A stretch of DNA of 64,000 nt from assembly GCA_035696365.1 (NCBI GenBank), contig DASRQS010000069.1:6114-70113 (forward strand), in the 5' to 3' direction. How positions within the stretch are numbered: position 1 is the first letter of the stretch; every line of letters begins with the position of its first letter. The translations under genes were made by a program, and so were the position numbers. The notes below the pieces were generated by a model. The model was not told the origin of the DNA. It worked only from the letters and a program-made list of their open reading frames with translations, and ran no database searches. This document shows positions 24,121 to 31,709 of this stretch, in pieces. The DNA is from JALYLC01 sp035696365 (GTDB lineage Bacteria; Actinomycetota; Thermoleophilia; Gaiellales; JALYLC01).

Positions 24121-24241
24121 GCTGCGAGCAACTCCTCTTGTCGACGAAACCGTCAGCGATCTCCGAAGCGCCGCGCGTACGCCTGCCGGTCGCGGCGGCG
24201 ATCGGTCGGACTCTCTCAAACCCCCTGCCCGTTTGTCAAGA

Positions 24242-24266
24242 CGCCGTTCCGATTGCTGGAACGGCG
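24242..24266. promoter_or_regulatory. Perfect inverted repeat, probable IclR operator copy 2
   Basis: CGCCGTTCC-N7-GGAACGGCG has 9-bp perfect arms. The core GTTCC-N7-GGAAC matches the site before the IclR gene (6019-6035). It lies in the divergent region between the O-demethylase and the acetoacetyl-CoA-synthetase-like gene, covering the -35 area of the latter. It would allow one regulator to control both transcripts. Confidence 0.65.
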
Positions 24267-24268
24267 GA

Positions 24269-24274
24269 TAGTAT
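24269..24274 (+). promoter_or_regulatory. -10 element of ligase promoter (leaderless start likely)
   Basis: TAGTAT is followed after 7 nt by the ATG at 24282, with no Shine-Dalgarno sequence. The arrangement is the same as at the IclR gene. The adjoining palindrome occupies the -35 region. Confidence 0.5.
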
Positions 24275-24281
24275 CTCCCGC

Positions 24282-26264
24282 ATGCCGATGCGTCTGGCCC
24301 GAGGCGACGCCCCCGGAGTGCTCTGGACACCGCCGGCGGACGTCTGGGAGACGACCGAGATCGGCCGCTACGTCACCTGGCTCGAACACGAGCGGGGGCT
24401 CGCGTTCTCGACCTACGAGCAGCTCCAGCGCTGGTCCGTCGACGACCTGGCCGGCTTCTGGTCGTCGATCTGGGACTTCGGCGGCGTCAAGGCGCACGCC
24501 CCGTACACCACCGCATTGGCATCGGCCGACATGCCCGGCGCCCGCTGGTTCCCAGGCGCGCGACTCAACCTCGCCGAGCACCTGATCGGCGGCGAGGAGG
24601 ACTGCGAGCGGGTTGCGGTCGTGGCCTACTCGCAGACGCGCGAGCGCAGGGAGCTCTCCTTCGCAGATCTGCGCGACGGCATCGCCCGGGCCCGCGCGGG
24701 CCTGCAGCGGCTGGGCGTGCAGCCCGGCGAGCGCGTCGTCGCCTACCTCCCCAACATCCCCGAGACGCTGATCGCCTTCGCGGCCGTGACGAGCCTCGGC
24801 GCGGTGTGGGCGAGCTGCGCGCCCGAGCTCGGCGCCCGCAGCGTCGTCGACCGCCTCGCCCAGCTCGACCCGGCAGTGCTGCTGACGGTCGACGGCTACG
24901 GCTTCCGCGACCGCTCGATCGATCGCCGCCGCGAGGTGCAGGCGATCCGCGCGGCGCTGCCCGGCCTGCGCCACGTCGTGCACGTCCCGTACGGCGAGCA
25001 CGCGATCCCGGACGCCGTCACCTGGGATGACCTGACGGCCGAGCCGGGACCGCTGGAGTTTCTGCCGGTCGCCTTCGACCACCCGCTCAGCGTGCTGTTC
25101 TCCTCCGGGACGACGGGCATTCCGAAGCCCATCGTCCACGGCCACGGCGGCATCCTGCTCGAGTACCTCAAGGCACACGCGCTGAGTTGGGATCTCAAGC
25201 CCGGCGGCCGCCTGCAGTGGTTCACGACCACCTCCTGGATGATGTGGCACGCGCTCGTCGCCGCACTGCTGGTGCGATCGTCGATCGTCATGCTCGACGG
25301 CGACCCGGCCTGGCCGGACCCGGGCTGGCAATGGCGACTCGCCGAGGAGACGCGTCCGACCTGCATGGGCGTCAGTCCTGCCTTCCTGATGGCCTGCCGT
25401 AAGGCGGGGCTCGAGCCCGGGCGGGACTGCGATCTCAGTTCTGTCCGGGTCTTCTGCACCGCCGGCTCTCCGCTGCCGCCCGAGGGCTACCGCTACGTCT
25501 ACGAGCAGCTCGGGCCCGACGTGCTGCTCATCAACGGCAGCGGCGGCACCGACGTGTGCAGCGGCATCGTGGGCGGCTCGGCGCTGCTCCCGGTGTACGA
25601 GGGAGAGATCTCAGGCCGCCTGCTGGGGGTCGCGAGCGATGCCGTGGATCCTCAGGGCGAGCCACTCGTGGGCGAGCTCGGGGAGCTCGTGATCACGCGG
25701 CCGATGCCCTCGATGCCGACCGAGTTGTGGGGCGACGCCGACGGCTCGCTCTACCGCAGCTCCTACTTCGACATGTTTCCGGGGATCTGGCGCCAGGGCG
25801 ACTGGATCAGGTTCTCGGAGCGCGGCAGCTGCGTCGTCACTGGCCGCTCCGATGCGACGCTCAACCGCGGCGGCGTCCGCCTCGGCACAAGCGAGTTCTA
25901 CAGCGTCGTCGAGGAGCTGCCAGAGGTCCTGGACAGCCTCGTCGTCCATCTCGAGGACGACGAGGGCGGAGCCGGCGAGCTCCTGCTGTTCGTCGTGCTG
26001 GCCGGGGACGTCTCGCTGGACGACGACCTGCGCGGCCGCATCGGTCGAGGCCTGCGCTCCGAGCTCTCGCCGCGCCACGTTCCCGACACGATCCTGGAGG
26101 TGCCCGCCATCCCCCGCACGCTCACCGGCAAGAAGCTCGAGACGCCCGTCAAGCGCATCCTGCGAGGCGCCCCGGTCGAGGCTGTCGCGAGTCGCGACGC
26201 GCTGCTCGACCCGACGGCGCTCGACGCCTTCGCGCTGCTCGCACCCGGAGGCAGACGTGGCTGA
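24282..26264 (+). CDS. Acetoacetyl-CoA synthetase-like acyl-CoA ligase
   Basis: 660 residues, the length of acetoacetyl-CoA synthetases, with the N-terminal ACAS-type domain. AMP-binding motifs: LFSSGTTGIPKPIVHGHGG, NGSGGTDVCSG, GDWIRF, RSDATLNRGGVRLGTSEFY, and the catalytic Lys in RTLTGKKLETPVKR near the C-terminus. It activates a short 3-oxoacid to its CoA ester with ATP. In this context a 3-aryl-3-oxopropanoate (for example vanilloylacetate) is a possible alternative to acetoacetate, which is inference. The ATG at 24282 was chosen from the -10 spacing. It overlaps the downstream amidohydrolase by 8 nt. Confidence 0.88.
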   Translation: MPMRLARGDAPGVLWTPPADVWETTEIGRYVTWLEHERGLAFSTYEQLQRWSVDDLAGFWSSIWDFGGVKAHAPYTTALASADMPGARWFPGARLNLAEHLIGGEEDCERVAVVAYSQTRERRELSFADLRDGIARARAGLQRLGVQPGERVVAYLPNIPETLIAFAAVTSLGAVWASCAPELGARSVVDRLAQLDPAVLLTVDGYGFRDRSIDRRREVQAIRAALPGLRHVVHVPYGEHAIPDAVTWDDLTAEPGPLEFLPVAFDHPLSVLFSSGTTGIPKPIVHGHGGILLEYLKAHALSWDLKPGGRLQWFTTTSWMMWHALVAALLVRSSIVMLDGDPAWPDPGWQWRLAEETRPTCMGVSPAFLMACRKAGLEPGRDCDLSSVRVFCTAGSPLPPEGYRYVYEQLGPDVLLINGSGGTDVCSGIVGGSALLPVYEGEISGRLLGVASDAVDPQGEPLVGELGELVITRPMPSMPTELWGDADGSLYRSSYFDMFPGIWRQGDWIRFSERGSCVVTGRSDATLNRGGVRLGTSEFYSVVEELPEVLDSLVVHLEDDEGGAGELLLFVVLAGDVSLDDDLRGRIGRGLRSELSPRHVPDTILEVPAIPRTLTGKKLETPVKRILRGAPVEAVASRDALLDPTALDAFALLAPGGRRG

Positions 26265-27147
26265 GGGCGAGCGCCTCACCCTCGCCGAGACCGTCGCGAT
26301 CGACATCCACGCCCACGTGGAGATGTCGGAGGCGGGCGGCGACTCCCTCCCGGACGAGCTGCGCGAGGCCGCCGTGCGCCACTTCCGCGGCGAGTCGGCG
26401 CGGCCGACCGCAGTCGAGCTCGCGCAGTACTACCGCGCGCGGCGCATGATGGCCGTGGTCTTCACGGTCGACTCCGAGTCGTTCACCGGCCAGACGCGCG
26501 TGCCGAACGAGGAGATCGCAGAGGTGGCGCGAGCCAATGCCGACGTGCTGATCCCGTTCGCCAGCATCGACCCGCACAAGGGCCGGCGCGGCGTGGACGA
26601 GGCGCGGCGCCTGATCGCCGACCACGGCGTGCGCGGCTTCAAGTTCCACCCGAACGTGCAGGGGTTCTTCCCGAACGACCGCATGGCCTACCCGCTCTAC
26701 GAGGTGATCCAGGAGGCGGGCCTGCCCGCGCTCTTCCACACCGGCCAGTCGGGTATCGGCACAGGCCTTCCGGGAGGTGGCGGCATCCGCCTGAAGTACT
26801 CGAACCCCATCCACCTGGACGACGTCGCGGTCGACTTCCCCGAGCTCAAGATCGTGCTCGCTCATCCGTCGTTCCCCTGGCAGGACGAGGCGATCGCGGT
26901 GGCGGTGCACAAGCCGCAGGTCTACATCGACCTGTCCGGCTGGTCGCCGAAGTACTTCCCGCCGCAACTCGTCCACCACGCCAACACGCTGCTGCGCGAT
27001 CGCGTGCTGTTCGGTAGCGACTACCCGTTCATCACGCCGGACCGCTGGCTGGCCGACTTCGAGAAGCTCGACATCAAGCCGGAGGTGCGACCGTTGATCC
27101 TGAAGCAGAACGCCATGCGCCTGCTCGGTCTGGACGGAAGGTCGTGA
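26257..27147 (+). CDS. Amidohydrolase (amidohydrolase_2, ACMSD-like TIM barrel)
   Basis: 296 residues from the GTG at 26257, which has GGAGG 5 nt upstream. Metal-binding HxH is in AIDIHAHVE near residue 16; further ligands are His in ALFHTGQSG, His in VLAHPSFPW and Asp in FGSDYPF. The family includes aminocarboxymuconate-semialdehyde decarboxylase, 2-pyrone-4,6-dicarboxylate hydrolase, 4-oxalomesaconate hydratase and gamma-resorcylate decarboxylase. It is therefore likely a hydrolase or decarboxylase on an aromatic acid or ring-cleavage product. It is coupled to the ligase upstream and the reductase downstream (4-nt overlap). Confidence 0.85.
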   Translation: MAEGERLTLAETVAIDIHAHVEMSEAGGDSLPDELREAAVRHFRGESARPTAVELAQYYRARRMMAVVFTVDSESFTGQTRVPNEEIAEVARANADVLIPFASIDPHKGRRGVDEARRLIADHGVRGFKFHPNVQGFFPNDRMAYPLYEVIQEAGLPALFHTGQSGIGTGLPGGGGIRLKYSNPIHLDDVAVDFPELKIVLAHPSFPWQDEAIAVAVHKPQVYIDLSGWSPKYFPPQLVHHANTLLRDRVLFGSDYPFITPDRWLADFEKLDIKPEVRPLILKQNAMRLLGLDGRS

Positions 27148-28256
27148 GCGCCCGGCGCCCGGTCGTCGTCTACGGAGCGAGCGGCTTCTCCGCCCGGCTG
27201 ATCATCGAGTTCCTGCGCGAGTACAACGTCCCATTCGTCGCCGCTGGTCGGAACCGCGAGAAGATCGAGGACGTGCTCGCACACGTGCCCGGCATCGGAA
27301 CGGCCGACTACGAGATCGCCGAGGTCGCCCACGAGGTGGAAGCGCTCGCCTCGCTACTCGAGGGCGCGACCGTCGTCTGCAACACGGTCGGGCCGTGCAT
27401 CTACCACGCCTCGGCAGTCGCGGAGGCCGCGCTGAAAGCGGGCTGCCACTACATCGACACCGGCGGCGAGGCGCCCTGGGTGCGACTCGCGCACGAGCAC
27501 TGGGGCGCGAAGTTCCTGGAGGCCGGCCTGCTGCTGGCGCCGGCGACGGCCTACATGTCGGCGGTCGCGGAGGGCTGCGCGCGGATCGCGATGGAGCGCG
27601 CTCCGGGCATCGACTCGCTCGAGATCCTCTCGATGTTCAACGGCTTCCCGACCTACGGCTCGACCCAGACGATCTTCGGGCAGCTGCAATGGGAGTCGTT
27701 CTACCTGGAGCAGAACGAGTACAAGCTGTGGCCGCCGGTGACGACGCTCGAGGTGACGATCCCGAGCGCCATCACGACGCAGCTCGCACTGCCCTGGGGC
27801 GGCTTCCCGCACCCGGTCTGGTTCAAGGACCACCCGCAGATCGCGAACGTGCGGGCCTTCGGCGGGCTGCTCGACCGCTCGATCATGGAGAGCATCGTCG
27901 CGGGCCAGCGCAGCTATCAGGAGAACATCAAGTCCCTCCCGCCCGACGAGCAGCGCCGTGTGCTCGGAGAGATCGCCGATTCCCTCCAGCCCGACACGCC
28001 GCCGCGCGAGAACCGCCGCATGCAGCGCACGGTCGACGTGGTAGCCGGCCGGGGAAGCCTCGAATCGATCCGCGTCTACGCGCACGGCCAGGGCGCCTAC
28101 CTGATGACCGGTCTGATCCAGGCCTTCGCGGTCCACCACCTGGTCCACCAGCCGCCGCGCAAGCTGGGCTTCGCGTCTCCCGGCGAAGCCTTCGGCCACC
28201 GGGAGATCCTGGCGGCGCTGGAGGCGTACGGCCTCGTGCGAGTCGAGATCGCCTGA
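27144..28256 (+). CDS. Saccharopine-dehydrogenase-like NADP oxidoreductase
   Basis: 370 residues. N-terminal Rossmann motif VVVYGASGFSARLIIEFL and the conserved VVCNTVGPCIYHASAVAEAAL, CHYIDTGGEAPWV segments of the saccharopine dehydrogenase / trans-acting enoyl reductase superfamily. The C-terminal part shares no motif I recognise, except a terminal SPGEAFGHREILAALEAYG. GTG start overlaps the amidohydrolase stop. It is the last gene of the three-gene plus-strand unit. It probably reduces a CoA-bound or ring-cleavage intermediate, but the function is uncertain. Confidence 0.75.
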   Translation: MSARRPVVVYGASGFSARLIIEFLREYNVPFVAAGRNREKIEDVLAHVPGIGTADYEIAEVAHEVEALASLLEGATVVCNTVGPCIYHASAVAEAALKAGCHYIDTGGEAPWVRLAHEHWGAKFLEAGLLLAPATAYMSAVAEGCARIAMERAPGIDSLEILSMFNGFPTYGSTQTIFGQLQWESFYLEQNEYKLWPPVTTLEVTIPSAITTQLALPWGGFPHPVWFKDHPQIANVRAFGGLLDRSIMESIVAGQRSYQENIKSLPPDEQRRVLGEIADSLQPDTPPRENRRMQRTVDVVAGRGSLESIRVYAHGQGAYLMTGLIQAFAVHHLVHQPPRKLGFASPGEAFGHREILAALEAYGLVRVEIA

Positions 28257-28297
28257 AGCGGTGCCCGGGGCGTCCGGTCGGCAACACGCAGATCAGG

Positions 28298-28650
28298 CAA
28301 TAACGGGGGTCTGCAACAACGGTCGCAACAACGGGGTCTGCGCAACAACGGGGTCTGGCCCGCATCGGTGGGGTCTGACCCCACCGATGCGGACCTGCCC
28401 CCGACCGTTGCAGAGAGCCGCGAAGCTACTAGGCATGCCGAATGTTTGCGCCTGCGAGCCACGGCTGCGAGTGCTCGGCGGAATCCGGCCGAAGCGCGAG
28501 ATATCTTGCAAACCCCCATCGTTGAGCCAATGATTCGCGCGGGGTCAGGACCGCATCGGTGGGGTCAGACCCGCACGGTGGGGGTCAGACCCCGTTGTTG
28601 CACGCACGGTGCGGGTCAGACCCCGTTGTTGCACACAGACCCCGTTGTTG
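28298..28650. repeat. Inverted cluster of 15-bp CAACAACGGGGTCTG repeats
   Basis: The left cluster has exact units CAACAACGGGGTCTG at 28326-28340 and 28343-28357, with degenerate units at 28298-28313 and 28314-28325. The right cluster has the reverse complement CAGACCCCGTTGTTG at 28586-28600, 28617-28631 and 28636-28650. CCGCATCGGTGGGGTC occurs at 28360-28375 and again directly at 28551-28566. The whole looks like a REP-type or MITE-like element with its arms multiplied. Related single copies sit in three other convergent gaps. Confidence 0.85.
28360..28392. repeat. Perfect 33-bp palindrome within the repeat cluster
   Basis: CCGCATCGGTGGGGTC, a central T, then GACCCCACCGATGCGG: two perfect 16-bp arms around one base. 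It could form a very stable hairpin in RNA or single-stranded DNA. As it lies after the stop of the 27144-28256 gene it may end that transcript, although no T-tract follows. Such palindromes are also substrates of REP-associated single-strand transposases. Confidence 0.85.
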
Positions 28651-28731
28651 CGCAGTCCCAGACCCCGCAGCGGCGATTCACTCCGGTTGCATGGTCAGAC
28701 CCCTGGCACGCCGGGTCCGGGTTGCGCCGGT

Positions 28732-29487
28732 TCAGGGCGACGGGGCCGTCTCGTCGCGGAGCTGCACCAGCCATTCGGCTGCCGCTGTGGCGATGCGGGG
28801 GTCGATCTCCAGCTCCTCGACGTAGGCCGCTGCCGCTTTCATCTCGTCCACCCGACGGGCTGCGTGGGTGCGCGACCCGGAGAGGAGGCGTTCCAGGAGG
28901 GGCTCGCCCAGGACCGCCGCGATGTCCTCGTGGACGCGGGATTCGACGCCCGCCGCCTTCGCCGACTCCAAGGCCTCGATCGCCGCGGCCGCGATGCCCT
29001 TCATGAACACGCTGCGCAGGAGCTTCAGGCCGGCGGCGTCCCCGGCTTGGCGACCGACCACCTCGACCGGCATGCCGAGCGGCCGGAAGAGCTCGGCGAA
29101 GCGCTCGGCGCCCGTCCCGGAAGCAAGCACGGGGATCTTCAGGCCGAAGCCCGGTACCACCCCGACGAGCGCCACGTCGGCGAACTGCACGGGCAGCGCG
29201 TCCGCGAGCTCGCGTTTCAGCTGCGGCGCGGCGGTGTTCAGGTCGGCGTAGAGGGCGTCGGGCCGCAGCTCGCCCGCCACGCTCGTCGCCGCGTCCAGCG
29301 CGTGGGCGGCCGTCGTCAGACTGAGCACCACCTCCGCCCCGCGCACCGCGTCAAGATCGCTCGCGGCGCTCGGGACTCCGTCGCGCCGGCGCACGGGATC
29401 CCAGGCCCTGACGAGGCAGCCCGCCGCCACCAGATCGGCCGCGATCAAGCCTCCTGCCTCGCCCAGGCCGAGCACCGCGACCTCCAT
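28732..29487 (-). CDS. NAD(P)-dependent dehydrogenase, 6-phosphogluconate/3-hydroxyisobutyrate type
   Basis: 251 residues. N-terminal NAD motif VAVLGLGEAGGLIAADL; middle LSLTTAAHALDAATS and ALYADLNTAAP; conserved Lys in LKLLRSVFMKGI near residue 170; the C-terminal half is of the DUF1932 type found in dehydrogenases that replace 6-phosphogluconate dehydrogenase's long helical tail. It is the last gene of the seven-gene operon. It follows the GalC-like aldolase (TGATG junction), so it may process the aldehyde or hydroxyacid released by aldol cleavage. The substrate is unknown. Confidence 0.82.
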   Translation of the reverse strand: MEVAVLGLGEAGGLIAADLVAAGCLVRAWDPVRRRDGVPSAASDLDAVRGAEVVLSLTTAAHALDAATSVAGELRPDALYADLNTAAPQLKRELADALPVQFADVALVGVVPGFGLKIPVLASGTGAERFAELFRPLGMPVEVVGRQAGDAAGLKLLRSVFMKGIAAAAIEALESAKAAGVESRVHEDIAAVLGEPLLERLLSGSRTHAARRVDEMKAAAAYVEELEIDPRIATAAAEWLVQLRDETAPSP

Positions 29488-30107
29488 CAGTCGCCTTCGA
29501 CGAGCTTGCGGATCCCCTGTAGGTCGTACGAGAGCTCGCCTGCGGCGTAGCGCTTGCGCATCTCCGCCTCGCGCGCCTCGCGCTCGAGCGCCAGCGGCAA
29601 CACCTCGGCGCAGCGCAGGGCGGGGAGGGCCATCGCGCCGTCGCAGTCCATCACGACGAGATCTCCCGGCCGGATCTCCGTGTTGCCGACGACGACCAGC
29701 ACATCCAGCTCGCCCAGCTCGCCCTTCGTCGCGCCCTGCGCACGCACCCAGCGCGTCCAGATCGGCAGGCCGATGGCAGCCAGCTCGTCGAAATCGCGCA
29801 CGGCGGCGTCGACCAGGATCCCCGCGACCCCGCGCGCCTGCGCCTGGGTCGCGATCAGCTCGCCGAGGAAGGCGTGCGGCGTCGGGCGGGCACTCGTGAG
29901 CACGAGGATGTCGCCGGGATTCGCGTCCGCGATCAGCGCGTGCACCATCGTGTTGTCGTGCGGCGCGCAGAAAGCGATGCGCGCGGGACCGGCGACGCGC
30001 GAGCCGGGGACGACCTGCGTCAGCGGCAGATCGACGACCCCCATGCGGCCGGCGGCCTCGTGCAGCGTCGACACGCCGAGGCGGGCGAAGGCGGCGTAGT
30101 CGGTCAC
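29487..30107 (-). CDS. RraA/GalC-family aldolase (4-carboxy-4-hydroxy-2-oxoadipate aldolase-like)
   Basis: 206 residues. The class II pyruvate aldolase motif with the Arg-Asp pair is in GILVDAAVRDFDEL, preceded by GPARIAFCAPHDNTM (RraA-type FCPPGDN) and DILVLTSARPTPHAFLGELIA. HMG/CHA aldolases of this family release pyruvate in the gallate and protocatechuate 4,5-cleavage routes. GTG at 30107 overlaps the stop of the GalB-like gene by 4 nt, an order (hydratase then aldolase) that matches the pathway. Exact substrate, classical CHA or an analogue, is not established. Confidence 0.82.
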   Translation of the reverse strand: MTDYAAFARLGVSTLHEAAGRMGVVDLPLTQVVPGSRVAGPARIAFCAPHDNTMVHALIADANPGDILVLTSARPTPHAFLGELIATQAQARGVAGILVDAAVRDFDELAAIGLPIWTRWVRAQGATKGELGELDVLVVVGNTEIRPGDLVVMDCDGAMALPALRCAEVLPLALEREAREAEMRKRYAAGELSYDLQGIRKLVEGD

Positions 30108-30817
30108 AGCGCCTCCACGACCATTGGGATCTCGCGCTGGAACGCCTCGGCATAGCGGATGCCGCTGCGCCCGGAGATCCGGCGCGCGTGGTTCGCCCGG
30201 TGCTCGGCGCGCTCGGAGTAGTACTGCTTGAGATAGCCCTGGGCGCCCATCGCGTCCATCGCACTCACCTTCTTCTCCCAGACCGGCGTGATATCGAGGA
30301 ATGTCGTCGGGACGAATCCACACAGCTCGGGCTGATGCGGCTCGAAGATCAGCAGCTCGGGCGGCGCGATGGTCTTGAAGGCGCTCGCGACACCGGCCCC
30401 GCTGGCCAGCTGGCGCGCCTGCGCGGTGGCGTCGTGCGCCACGCCGTGGTCGGGATTGAACGGATCGAGCGCGGCGTGGGCGAAGATCAGATCGGGCTCG
30501 AGCTCGCGGATCACGTCGGTGAGCTGCTCGACGGCGGCGGCGTCCATGACGAGGGGATAGTCGCCGAGGTCGAGGCTGCGGAAGTCCGCGCCGAGCGCGG
30601 CCGCGGCCGCGAGCGCCTCGCCGTGGCGGATCTGCTTGACGCGCGCCTCCGTCTGATCGGGCTGCTTCCAGAGCTCGCCCGACTCTCCGCGCTCGCCGTA
30701 CGAAAGCGAGACAACGTGAGCCGTGCCGCCGGCCTCGACCACCTTCGCGATCGCGCCCGCGGCGCGCCAGACGAAGTCCGCCGAGTGCGCGCCGACGACG
30801 AGGGCGGTCTTAGGCAC
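30104..30817 (-). CDS. GalB-like hydratase, PIG-L family (4-oxalomesaconate hydratase-like)
   Basis: 237 residues. The N-terminus TALVVGAHSADFVWRAAGAI and HVVSLSYGERGESGELW are very like GalB of the pseudomonad gallate pathway, where a PIG-L-fold zinc enzyme hydrates 4-oxalomesaconate. Other shared parts: LDLGDYPL, DPFNPDHGVAHDAT, LLIFEPHQPELCGF and the C-terminal RYAEAFQREIP. The usual PIG-L deacetylase motif AHPDDE is replaced by AHSADF, as in GalB. It lies between the DUF6282-like hydrolase and the GalC-like aldolase with 4-8 nt overlaps. The assignment to hydratase is good; the true substrate may be a related ring-cleavage product. Confidence 0.85.
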   Translation of the reverse strand: MPKTALVVGAHSADFVWRAAGAIAKVVEAGGTAHVVSLSYGERGESGELWKQPDQTEARVKQIRHGEALAAAAALGADFRSLDLGDYPLVMDAAAVEQLTDVIRELEPDLIFAHAALDPFNPDHGVAHDATAQARQLASGAGVASAFKTIAPPELLIFEPHQPELCGFVPTTFLDITPVWEKKVSAMDAMGAQGYLKQYYSERAEHRANHARRISGRSGIRYAEAFQREIPMVVEAL

Positions 30818-31709
30818 CGGCCAGCTTCCGCGTGTTGACGACCGCCATCATCCGCACATCATCCTCGGAGAAGCCCGCCTCGAGCAGCCGGTCCGCCATC
30901 AGCGCGAGCCCGTCCTCGACCGGCGGATTGGCGACCTGCCCGAGATCGGTCGAGAGCACGTTGCTGCCTGCGCCCGTCGCCCGGATGGCCTCGAACGTCG
31001 CCTCCCAGGAGACCTTGCCGGTGTGGATCGGCGCGAAGCAGCGCTCGAGCACGGCACCGCGGGCGGCCAGCTCGCGCTGCTCCTCCACCGGGACACCCTG
31101 CGTCGGATAGTCGGGGTGCGTGACGACGACCTGCGAGACGCCGGCCGCGAGCGCGGCTTCGACCGCAGCGTGGATCTCGGGGCGGCCGAGGTGTCCCGTC
31201 GCCAGCACGAGGCCGTGGCGAGCGACGACCTCGAGCACGGGCGCGAGCGCTTCCGGCGTCACCCGCACCGGCTCGCTGCCGACGCCGGCCGCGACGAATT
31301 CGTCCTGGATCTTCCGCCAGACCGGCTGCTTGGCGGGCTGGGGTCCGTCCTCACTTGCCTCGTTCTCGGAATCGACGGTCGGCAGCCAGACGATCCGCGC
31401 GCCTCCGCGCGCCGCGATCTCGACGGCCTGCGCGTTCAGCCCGCCCACGCCGGCGTTGAGCGTGATCGCACCGAGCGCGTCCACCCCCGCGACGGCCGCG
31501 CGCACGACGGCCGCGCGCTCGGCGGTCGGCGCGTAGTGCGACTTGAGCACGAAGCCCGCGAGCCCTAGCTCGGCGAAGCGGCCCGCCAGCGAAAGATCGT
31601 CGATGCGCCGCACTGCCAGGTCCGGCTCGACGTGCACGTGGAGGTCGTACGCCCCGCGCACCAGCTCGCGCGCAAGCCGAGAGGGCTCAGTGGCCGGCGC
31701 TGCGGGCAA
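30810..31709 (-). CDS. DUF6282-like metal-dependent hydrolase
   Basis: 299 residues from a TTG at 31709, which overlaps the dioxygenase gene by 23 nt; a GTG at 31661 is an alternative start. Amidohydrolase-type metal ligands are visible: HxH in YDLHVHVEPD (about residues 22-31), His in LATGHLGRPE, His in VVTHPDYPTQGV and Asp in STDLGQVANP. I recognise it as DUF6282-like, whose members have no agreed function. Between an extradiol dioxygenase and a hydratase it holds the place of a ring-cleavage-product hydrolase or tautomerase. That role is inference. Confidence 0.72.
   Translation of the reverse strand: MPAAPATEPSRLARELVRGAYDLHVHVEPDLAVRRIDDLSLAGRFAELGLAGFVLKSHYAPTAERAAVVRAAVAGVDALGAITLNAGVGGLNAQAVEIAARGGARIVWLPTVDSENEASEDGPQPAKQPVWRKIQDEFVAAGVGSEPVRVTPEALAPVLEVVARHGLVLATGHLGRPEIHAAVEAALAAGVSQVVVTHPDYPTQGVPVEEQRELAARGAVLERCFAPIHTGKVSWEATFEAIRATGAGSNVLSTDLGQVANPPVEDGLALMADRLLEAGFSEDDVRMMAVVNTRKLAGA

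Larger units (their letters stand above)
28257..28731. other. 475-bp non-coding convergent region, filled by repeats
   Basis: No frame here looks coding. The region consists of two clusters of the GGGGTCTG/CAGACCCC repeat in opposite orientation around a core of about 150 bp (28393-28540) that also contains no gene. It separates two convergent transcripts. Confidence 0.8.

Noticed and set aside
22183..24585. 800-codon plus-strand open frame opposite the O-demethylase
   Set aside because: It runs antisense through two conserved genes and through the divergent promoter; no motif.
28298..28650. CRISPR array
   Set aside because: The repeat units are only 15 bp, spacers are absent or 2-16 bp, and the two halves are inverted to each other. 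No cas genes are nearby.
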